Shown here: one piece after another, positions 1 through 5,377 of the stretch | Layout of the letters: each line of letters begins with the position of its first letter | Position numbering within the stretch: the stretch's first letter is position 1 | From: Dokdonella sp. | GTDB lineage: Bacteria > Pseudomonadota > Gammaproteobacteria > Xanthomonadales > Rhodanobacteraceae | Direction of reading: 5' to 3' | Length of the DNA: 6,005 nt | NCBI GenBank assembly: GCA_030150315.1 | Contig: JASLGB010000068.1 | Coordinates: 1-6,005, forward strand | Translations under genes and position numbers: made by a program | Notes under the pieces: model-generated | Seen by the model: only the letters and a program-made list of their open reading frames with translations | Databases searched by the model: none | Told to the model about the DNA's origin: nothing

Positions 1-570
1 GTAACTGTGTTGGAGATTGTCGGTTTCGCCGTCGGCATGAAGCCGCTGCGCCGCTTGCCGGAGCCGGATCGCAGCATCCAGGTCGTCCTGATCGAACCGG
101 AACCGCCACCGCCACCGGCGCCGCCGGAACCCGAGCCGCCGGAGATCGTTCGTCGCGCCAGCCGCATCCAGGTCGATACGCCGAAGGTGCGCACGACGCC
201 ACCACCACCGCGCGAGGGCGCGTCCGACCAATCCAATGCACGCATCGGCAGCGCCGGCGTGGCGCCGCTGCAGCTGTTCAATCCGGATGGCTCGGTGCGT
301 CTGGGCAGTGGTGGCGCGGCGATCTCCGCGCCGGCCAAACCGGGCACCGAACGCGAGGCGGCCAAGGCGCGCTGGGCCCAGATCGAAAAACGCGGCAACC
401 CGCTCGATTGCAAGAAAACCCGCTTCAGCCGTGAGTACTCCAGCGACCAGAATCTGGGCGATGAAGTGGCCGGCAAGTACCTGAAGTGGATCGGGCTGGC
501 CGATGGCGCGGCCATCGGAGACCGACGCCGGCAACGCGCCGAATCGGGCGGTTGCGAAGACGCCGAATAA
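1..570 (+). CDS. Proline-rich TonB-like hypothetical protein, 5' end cut by window
   Basis: The reading frame is open from the first base and ends at TAA 568-570. GTG at base 7 is a possible start, but no upstream sequence is visible to judge it. The hydrophobic stretch LEIVGFAVGM at the very beginning looks like the end of a membrane anchor, so the true start is probably outside the window. A proline/glutamate-rich segment follows (about residues 30-46 from base 7, rich in EPEPPPPP and PEPEPP), then a second proline run near residue 65. This is the layout of TonB-like periplasm-spanning proteins. The C-terminal part (about residues 115-187) is a soluble domain with two cysteines (in NPLDCKKTRF and in SGGCEDAE) and the stretch AGKYLKWIGLAD. 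I do not see a typical TonB C-terminal domain, so energy transduction should not be assumed. The overall type recalls uncharacterised proteins of Xanthomonadales. The function is unknown. The gene is real, judging from composition and low-complexity coding content. Confidence 0.7.
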   Translation, partial: VTVLEIVGFAVGMKPLRRLPEPDRSIQVVLIEPEPPPPPAPPEPEPPEIVRRASRIQVDTPKVRTTPPPPREGASDQSNARIGSAGVAPLQLFNPDGSVRLGSGGAAISAPAKPGTEREAAKARWAQIEKRGNPLDCKKTRFSREYSSDQNLGDEVAGKYLKWIGLADGAAIGDRRRQRAESGGCEDAE

Positions 571-813
571 GAGCCGCCGCGCGTCGAGCCGGCGCCGGCG
601 CCGGATGCCGATTGCCGATTGCTCAAGGGGCGCCGTGGCGGCGAGTGGCGTTGTCGTGGCCGTCCGATTCGTCGATCATGCTTCGCGCTGCGCGACGCTC
701 GGATGCACCCACGGGCGTCGCGCGCTCGTTCGCCCGGTCTCGGGCTCCTTTGCCGACGGTGGATCGCGCGGGCTGGTGCCGCGGCGCGGCGCCGTCCCGA
801 CCCATGCCAGAAC
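571..813. other. Spacer between the proline-rich gene and the HAD-UbiA gene
   Basis: This 243-base GC-rich stretch has no convincing gene. Its open frames translate to arginine-rich strings with no recognisable motif. It contains a perfect 16-base palindrome (589-604, built from CCGGCG/CGCCGG) and a tandem heptamer GCCGATT (607-620). Neither is followed by a T-run, so I do not call a terminator for the upstream gene. A weak sigma70-like pair lies at TTGTCG 651-656 and GATCAT 674-679 with a 17-base spacer, each matching four of six consensus bases. In DNA of this composition that could be chance, so I treat it as a suggestion only. Confidence 0.5.
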
Positions 814-2244
814 ATGCAGGACGCCGACATTCCGCTGTGCGTCGATCTCGACGGCACCTTGATCCGCTCCGATCTTTCGCTGGAGAGCGTGCTTGCGCTG
901 CTGCGCCGCAATCCGCTGCAATTGCTGCCGATGCTGTGGTGGCTGCTGCGTGGACGCGCGCACTTCAAGCGTGAAGTGGCGCGTCGCGTGACGCTGGATG
1001 TATCGCATGTACCGCAGGATGCGCGTGTGCTGGCGTGGCTGCGCGAGATCGGCACCTCGCGGCGGCGCGTGCTGTGCACGGCGTCGGACCAGTCCGTCGC
1101 CGATGCGATCGCCGCCGCGACCGGCTGCTTCGACGAGGCGATCGGCAGCGACGGTGCCCGCAACATCGGCGGTCGCGGCAAACGCGCCGAACTGGTGGCG
1201 CGTTACGGCGAGCGCGGCTTCGACTACGCCGGCAACGCCGCGACCGATCTGCACGTCTGGCGCGCGGCGCGCCAGGCGATCGTGGTCAACGCCTCGGCGG
1301 GGCTGCTGCAGCGCGTGCGGCGCGACGCGGCGATCGATGTGGGGCACGTGTTCGCGCAGGAGGGCGGGGGCTGGCGCGTCTGGTTGCGTGCGCTGCGGCC
1401 ACACCAGTGGCTGAAGAACCTGCTGGTGTTCGTGGCGATCGCCGGCGCCCATCGCCTGTTCGAGTGGGACGCCGCCCTGGCTGCCGGCATCGCCTTCGTC
1501 GCTTTCAGCCTGTGCGCTTCGAGTGCGTACGTATTGAACGATCTGTTCGATCTCGACGCGGATCGGCGTCATCCTCGCAAGCGTCTGCGACCGTTCGCGG
1601 CCGGCGACTTGTCGATTGCGGGCGGCCTGCTCGCCTCGCCGCTGCTGGCGATGGCCGCGTTCGCGCTGGCCCTGCTGTGCCTGCCGCCTGCGTTTGCGGT
1701 GATCCTGCTGGCGTATTTCGTGCTGACGCTGGCGTATTCGCTGTTCCTGAAGCGCGTGGTCGCGGTGGACGTGCTGGTACTGGCGCTGCTGTACACCTTG
1801 CGTGTCGTTGCCGGTGCAGCGGCCGTGCCGGTGGAGGTCTCGCCATGGCTGCTGGCCTTGTCGATGTGCCTGTTCCTCAGTCTGGCGATGGTCAAGCGGC
1901 ATGCCGAGCTCTACCGCATCGCCGCCGGACGCGGCACGGCGGCGGTCGGGCGCGGCTATCGCACCGATCATCTGCCGGCCTTGCGCTGGATTGGCGAATG
2001 CGCCGGGCTCGCCGGCGCGCTGGTGCTAGTGCTGTATGTGGACAGCACGCGCAGCGCGATGCTGTACCGCCAGCCGATGTGGCTCTGGCTGCTGGCGCCG
2101 CTGCTGGCGTTCTGGATCCATCGCGTATGGCGCCTCGCGCGCCGCGGCGCGATGCACGAAGACCCGGTCGTGTTCGCGTTGACCGATCGTGTCAGCCTGG
2201 GCGTGCTGGCGCTGTTCGCGGCGGTGATCGCACTGGCGATCTGA
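814..2244 (+). CDS. HAD-like phosphatase / UbiA-type prenyltransferase fusion protein
   Basis: This encodes 476 residues. The ATG at 814 places the HAD nucleophile motif DLDGT (Asp11, Asp13) near the N-terminus, as expected. The frame is open upstream to 619, but that part is arginine-rich and unlike protein. No good Shine-Dalgarno precedes 814. Residues 1-165 form the HAD-like domain: motif II in LCTASDQ (88-93), Lys123 as the motif III lysine, and motif IV as YAGNAATD (Asn141, Asp145). Residues about 190-476 form a UbiA domain with many membrane helices. It opens with LRPHQWLKN (194-202), has the prenyl-diphosphate/Mg motif NDxxDxxxD (242-250) followed by RRHPRKRLRP, then YSLFLKR (308-314) and MVKRHAEL (359-366). 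This pattern resembles polyprenyl-phosphate phosphoribosyltransferases (the Rv3806c/DPPR-synthase type) more than ubiquinone or heme O synthases. A role in making a lipid-linked sugar precursor for the envelope is inferred, with the HAD domain perhaps removing the 5-phosphate. No oxidoreductase partner genes lie in the window. Confidence 0.88.
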   Translation: MQDADIPLCVDLDGTLIRSDLSLESVLALLRRNPLQLLPMLWWLLRGRAHFKREVARRVTLDVSHVPQDARVLAWLREIGTSRRRVLCTASDQSVADAIAAATGCFDEAIGSDGARNIGGRGKRAELVARYGERGFDYAGNAATDLHVWRAARQAIVVNASAGLLQRVRRDAAIDVGHVFAQEGGGWRVWLRALRPHQWLKNLLVFVAIAGAHRLFEWDAALAAGIAFVAFSLCASSAYVLNDLFDLDADRRHPRKRLRPFAAGDLSIAGGLLASPLLAMAAFALALLCLPPAFAVILLAYFVLTLAYSLFLKRVVAVDVLVLALLYTLRVVAGAAAVPVEVSPWLLALSMCLFLSLAMVKRHAELYRIAAGRGTAAVGRGYRTDHLPALRWIGECAGLAGALVLVLYVDSTRSAMLYRQPMWLWLLAPLLAFWIHRVWRLARRGAMHEDPVVFALTDRVSLGVLALFAAVIALAI

Positions 2245-2250
2245 GCGGAT

Positions 2251-2290
2251 GCGGGAAGGGCTGACGCGAGAAGGGCTGACGCGAGAAGGG
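2251..2290. repeat. 15-bp tandem repeat, about 2.7 copies
   Basis: The unit GCGAGAAGGGCTGAC occurs at 2266-2280, with a one-base variant at 2251-2265 (GCGGGAA...) and a partial copy beginning at 2281 (GCGAGAAGGG). It starts six bases after the stop codon of the HAD-UbiA gene and directly precedes the hairpin at 2295-2323. It is probably a short replication-slippage array in untranslated sequence. No function is visible. Confidence 0.85.
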
Positions 2291-2294
2291 AGGA

Positions 2295-2323
2295 ACCCGA
2301 AGCACGCATCCCGTGCTTCGGGT
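2295..2323. terminator. Perfect 12-bp hairpin between convergent genes, likely terminator
   Basis: ACCCGAAGCACG (2295-2306) and its exact reverse complement (2312-2323) enclose a five-base loop, CATCC. The hairpin lies between the ends of two converging genes (stops at 2244 on plus and 2332 on minus), the usual place for a shared terminator. No T-run follows on the plus strand. On the minus strand the following bases are pyrimidine-rich (TCCTCCCTTCTC) but not a true U-tract. It may therefore act as a weak bidirectional terminator or mainly protect the 3' ends of the transcripts. Confidence 0.65.
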
Positions 2324-2331
2324 CACCGTCG

Positions 2332-4593
2332 TCACAGGCGCCGCAACAGTTCGGGCATCAGAGGCAGCTTGCGCACGCGCACGGTGGTGGCCGCATGCAC
2401 CGCATTGGCCAGCGCGGGCGCTGCGCTGGGCACCGCGATGTCGCTGGCACCGCACGGCTCCGCCTCCGATTCCACCAGCACCACCTCGACATCGCGTGGC
2501 GCCTGCGCTCGGCGCAGTAGCGGATAGTCGGCGAACGTCTTCTGTTGCACCTGGCCATCCTTGATCGTGATGGCCAGGTTGAGCGCTGCGGAAACTCCGT
2601 CGAGGGTTCCGCCCACCATCTGCGCCTGCGCGCCGAGCGGATTGATGACGCGGCCGATGTCGGCGACGCACACGACGCGGTGGAGGATGAGATCGTCGCC
2701 GCGGACCGATACCTCGAAGCCATGCGCGGCGTAACCGCCAAAGGTGTAATGGCAGGCAATGCCGATGCCGTGGCCGTCATCGCGCCGCACGCCGAAACCG
2801 ATCTTCTCGGCCGCGATCCTGAGCACGTTCGCCATGCGTCCGGTATCGAAGCTCGGGCCGCCGCGACCGCGGTACGGAATCTGGCGCGGCTCACCGAGCA
2901 GCTCCAGGCGCAGGGCCAGCGCATCCTGCTTCGTCGCCACCGCGATCTCGTCGATGAAGCACTGGATCGCGAAAGCCTGGAAGGTCTGCACCGATCCGCG
3001 CGATGGTCCGCGCGGGACGCCGGATTCGAGCGCGAAGAAGCGCTTGTCGAGATTGGCGACCAGTCCGGCTGGAAAATCGTCCGCGCCGATGCAGCCGCTC
3101 CACGCCGGCTGACTGGCGGCGTTGGCGCTGCGGTAGTTTTCCGGCGTGGCGGCGACGCGGTGCGACCAGCCCGTGACCTTCTTTCGGCGGTCGAGCGTGG
3201 CGGCCATCGCGTGCACGCCGAACGGGCGATAGAAGTCGTACTGCAAATCGTCTTCGCGCGTCCACATCAGCTTGACCGGCTTGCCCGCTTCCTTGGCCAC
3301 CAGCACCGCTTCGGCGACGTAGTCGTTGCGCAGGCGCCGGCCGAAACTGCCGCCGGCACGTGGCATGCGGATCGCGATGGCCTTGCGTGGCAGCCCGGTC
3401 ATGCGAGAGATCAGCTCGGAGGCGCCATCGGGATCCTGCAGCGATGCCACCAGTCGTGCGCTGTCCTGGCGAATGTCGATCAGCGCGCCCGGCGGCTCCA
3501 TCGTCGCGTGGGCGAGGAAGGGCATTTCGTAGCGCGCCTCGACGACGGTGCGTGCCTGCTTGCGCGCCTTGGCGAAGTCGCCGTCGCTGCGCACATCGAT
3601 CGCGTCTTCATCGAGATCGAGCCGTTCGTTCGCGCGCGCGGCCAGGACGTTGCTCGATTCCCTCGCCCACGGGCCGGGCTTCCACTCCGCCCTCAGCGCC
3701 TTGCAGCCTTGCAGGGCCGCCCAGGTGCTGTTAGCGAGCACGGCGATTCCCGCCGCAAGCACGCCGTCGAGCGGTGCGTCGGGCTTCGGGCCCGGAATCT
3801 CGATGATGTCGCGGACGCCGGCAACTTTGCGTGCTTCGCTGTCGTCCCAGGATTCCAGCGTGCCGTCCTGATGCGGACAGCGCGCGATGACCGCGACCAG
3901 CGCATTGGCGGTCCACGCATCGATGCCGAACTCGGCGCGCCCGGTGACGATGGCGCGCGCGTCGGTGGTTCGCGTGGGCTGGCCGATGATGCGGTACTGC
4001 GACGGCGCCTTCAGCCGCACCGGTTGTTTCGGCGGCGCCAGGCCGGCGGCGCGACGTGACAGTGCGCCGTAGCGCAATTTGCGCCCGTCCGCGGCGATGA
4101 CCTCGCCGGCTTCCGTGCGCAAGGTGCCGACATCCAGCTTCCATTCCGCTGCGGCAGCCTGCAGCAGCAGCCAGCGCGCGGTCGCACCGGCCTGGCGCAG
4201 GTCGCTCCAGCCTTCGGGAATGCTGGCGCTACCGATCGTGCCTTGCTTGCCGTAGCGATTCGTTCCGCCCTTGCCGGTGTCGACATAGCCGTATGGCAAG
4301 GGCGTGACGAGGACTTGCTCCCATTCCACGTCCAGTTCCTCGGCGACCAGCATCGGCAGCGAGGTCATGACGCCTTGACCGGTTTCGCAGCCGCGCGCGC
4401 CGATCACGATGCGATTGTCACGCTCGATGCGCACGAAGGGCCCGACGGCGGTGAGGTCGTCGCCGATGAGCGCCGGGTCGATGTCCTGCGCCAGTGCCGG
4501 TCGGGTAGAGACCAGCAGGGCGCCGCCAGCGGCGAGCGATACGACGAGGAAACGGCGGCGTCCGGCGTCGGTCGGCAGGTCGTGACGGCTCAC
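2332..4593 (-). CDS. iorB: Molybdopterin-binding large subunit, isoquinoline 1-oxidoreductase beta type
   Basis: This encodes 753 residues, a usual length for the IorB family. The start is GTG at 4593-4591. It overlaps the small-subunit stop as GTGA and has GGAG at 4606-4603, nine bases upstream. The frame stays open farther back, but that part lies inside the small-subunit gene. Residues 1-35 are a Tat signal: RRRFLVV at 12-18, a hydrophobic core, and an ALA end at 33-35, so export of the folded enzyme is likely. The ETGQGV motif (70-75) comes before the hammerhead-like domain (VTGRAEFGID, 216-225). That is the reverse of xanthine dehydrogenase order and is expected for IorB-type proteins. 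The cofactor-binding region follows: GGSFGRRLRNDYVAEA (414-429), KLMWTREDDL (441-450), RGPSRGSVQTFQAF (528-541), DIGRVINP (645-652) and APALANAV (725-732). The conserved catalytic Glu of GxGE is replaced by Asp718 in GASD. The substrate is unknown, probably an N-heterocycle or an aldehyde. The specific name iorB is by family only. Confidence 0.88.
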   Translation of the reverse strand: MSRHDLPTDAGRRRFLVVSLAAGGALLVSTRPALAQDIDPALIGDDLTAVGPFVRIERDNRIVIGARGCETGQGVMTSLPMLVAEELDVEWEQVLVTPLPYGYVDTGKGGTNRYGKQGTIGSASIPEGWSDLRQAGATARWLLLQAAAAEWKLDVGTLRTEAGEVIAADGRKLRYGALSRRAAGLAPPKQPVRLKAPSQYRIIGQPTRTTDARAIVTGRAEFGIDAWTANALVAVIARCPHQDGTLESWDDSEARKVAGVRDIIEIPGPKPDAPLDGVLAAGIAVLANSTWAALQGCKALRAEWKPGPWARESSNVLAARANERLDLDEDAIDVRSDGDFAKARKQARTVVEARYEMPFLAHATMEPPGALIDIRQDSARLVASLQDPDGASELISRMTGLPRKAIAIRMPRAGGSFGRRLRNDYVAEAVLVAKEAGKPVKLMWTREDDLQYDFYRPFGVHAMAATLDRRKKVTGWSHRVAATPENYRSANAASQPAWSGCIGADDFPAGLVANLDKRFFALESGVPRGPSRGSVQTFQAFAIQCFIDEIAVATKQDALALRLELLGEPRQIPYRGRGGPSFDTGRMANVLRIAAEKIGFGVRRDDGHGIGIACHYTFGGYAAHGFEVSVRGDDLILHRVVCVADIGRVINPLGAQAQMVGGTLDGVSAALNLAITIKDGQVQQKTFADYPLLRRAQAPRDVEVVLVESEAEPCGASDIAVPSAAPALANAVHAATTVRVRKLPLMPELLRRL

Positions 4594-5114
4594 TTGGCCT
4601 GGCTCCGCATCTGGCCGGCTGCCTTCAGGATGGCCTTGCGCATGCGCGGATAGGTGCCGCAGCGGCACAGGTTGCCGATCGCGGCGATGTCGTCCTCGCT
4701 CGGCTTCGGCTTGCGCCGCAGCAGGTCGGCTGCGGCGAGGATCTGCCCGGCCTGGCAGTAACCGCATTGCGCCACGTCCTCGTCGATCCATGCCTGCTGC
4801 AGCGGATGCAACGCATCGGTTTCCAGCCCCTCGATCGTGGCGATGTCCTGACCCGCGGCCGTTTGCATCGCGAGCTGGCACGAGCGTGTTGCCTTGCCAC
4901 CGACCAGAACCGTGCAGGCGCCGCACGCGCCGGTGCCGCAGCCGTACTTCGTGCCAGTCAGGCGCAACGTGTCACGCAGGAACCAGAGCAGCGGCATCTG
5001 CGGGTCGCCATCGTGGTAGTACGGCTTGCCGTTGATCGTCAGCGCGATCGGCTCGGGCGCTCGCGCAGTGGGGCGCTTGGCCGACGGTTCGGCGGCCTGT
5101 TCGGTTTGGCTCAT
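4590..5114 (-). CDS. iorA: 2Fe-2S small subunit, isoquinoline 1-oxidoreductase alpha type
   Basis: This encodes 174 residues, slightly longer than the roughly 150 usual for the family. The excess is a polar N-terminal tail of about 20 residues before the plant-type ferredoxin fold begins at IALTINGKPY (23-32). The first cluster is bound by Cys59, Cys64, Cys67 and Cys79 (C-x4-C-x2-C-x11-C). The second, in the helical domain, is bound by Cys117, Cys120, Cys150 and Cys152 (CGYC and CRC). All eight ligands are present, so both clusters should form. The protein carries electrons from the molybdenum site of the large subunit to an outside acceptor, in related enzymes often a cytochrome c. It has no signal peptide of its own and probably travels with the Tat-tagged large subunit. 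The ATG at 5114 has GGAG (5124-5121) six bases upstream. Its stop TGA overlaps the large-subunit GTG, so the two are translationally coupled. The assignment to the family is firm; the substrate is not known. Confidence 0.93.
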   Translation of the reverse strand: MSQTEQAAEPSAKRPTARAPEPIALTINGKPYYHDGDPQMPLLWFLRDTLRLTGTKYGCGTGACGACTVLVGGKATRSCQLAMQTAAGQDIATIEGLETDALHPLQQAWIDEDVAQCGYCQAGQILAAADLLRRKPKPSEDDIAAIGNLCRCGTYPRMRKAILKAAGQMRSQAK

Positions 5115-5120
5115 ACGATT

Positions 5121-5137
5121 CTCCGCGGTTTCCGCGG
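5121..5137 (-). promoter_or_regulatory. Ribosome binding site of iorA within a small CCGCGG hairpin
   Basis: On the minus strand GGAG (5124-5121) stands six bases before the iorA ATG and fixes that start. It overlaps a perfect inverted repeat, CCGCGG-TTT-CCGCGG (5123-5137), whose six G/C pairs would close over part of the binding site in the mRNA. A third CCGCGG lies at 5152-5157. The ribosome binding site is well supported. Regulation by the hairpin, or use of the repeat as an operator, is inference only. I see no convincing -35/-10 pair in the roughly 95 bases between this site and the terminator at 5211. Confidence 0.6.
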
Positions 5138-5210
5138 CGGCGGTGACCAGCCCGCGGATCGATGCTGGATTGTCGCATCCCTGTCCGAAGTGCGCATGCA
5201 GGCGTCAGGC

Positions 5211-5249
5211 AAAAAATGACGATGCCAGACTCCACGTTCCGGCATCGTC
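5211..5249 (-). terminator. Rho-independent terminator
   Basis: Read on the minus strand, GACGATGCC (5249-5241) and GGCATCGTC (5226-5218) form a perfect nine-pair stem. GGA and TCT extend it by three more pairs, one of them G-U, leaving an eight-base loop. After one A comes a run of six T (5216-5211). This is a textbook intrinsic terminator, 129 bases past the stop of the secreted-protein gene at 5378. It should isolate that transcript from the iorAB operon, implying that iorAB has its own promoter between about 5115 and 5210. Confidence 0.9.
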
Positions 5250-5377
5250 CAAGGTCCCGGCTAGGCGGGGAGAGTAGCCGCCGGGTATCTGCTCCGGCCA
5301 AGTCCGATGCCGTACGCCGGCTGCGCAGTCCCGATGACGCTCAGTCTGGCGCAGGAGATTGTTTCGCGAGTACCGAA
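5250..5377. other. Untranslated 3' stretch before the terminator
   Basis: These 128 bases lie between the stop codon at 5378 and the terminator hairpin. I see no gene, no conserved RNA fold and no strong repeat, apart from an imperfect inverted repeat around 5255-5290 (CCCGGCTA with TAGCCGCCGGG). It probably forms the long 3' untranslated end of the secreted-protein mRNA. Confidence 0.5.

Noticed and set aside
589..604. GC palindrome as a terminator of the proline-rich gene
   Set aside because: It is a loopless palindrome with no T-run on either side.
619..813. N-terminal extension of the HAD-UbiA protein
   Set aside because: The 65 extra residues are arginine-rich and unstructured, and the HAD motif normally sits within the first 15 residues or so. 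The ATG at 814 fits better.
676..1971. 431-codon open frame on the minus strand opposite the HAD-UbiA gene
   Set aside because: The translation is glutamine- and arginine-rich with no domain, lies fully inside a recognised gene, and is a composition shadow.
1035..2264. 409-codon plus-strand frame overlapping the HAD-UbiA gene
   Set aside because: It is a frame-shifted shadow of the UbiA region with very high arginine and alanine. The membrane-protein frame carries the conserved motifs.
2545..4059. 504-codon open frame on the plus strand opposite the molybdopterin subunit gene
   Set aside because: It is antisense to a well-supported gene, and its product (many R, A, H and D residues) has no motif. 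Long antisense frames are expected at this G+C content and codon bias.
4594..4926. Upstream extension of the large subunit frame into the iorA gene
   Set aside because: The extension translates the iorA DNA out of frame. The GTG at 4593 gives the Tat signal at the N-terminus and a standard GTGA overlap.
5125..5215. A sigma70 promoter for iorAB (GACAAT as a -10 box around 5170-5175)
   Set aside because: No acceptable -35 box lies 16-18 bases upstream. A promoter must exist in this gap if the terminator works, but I cannot place it.
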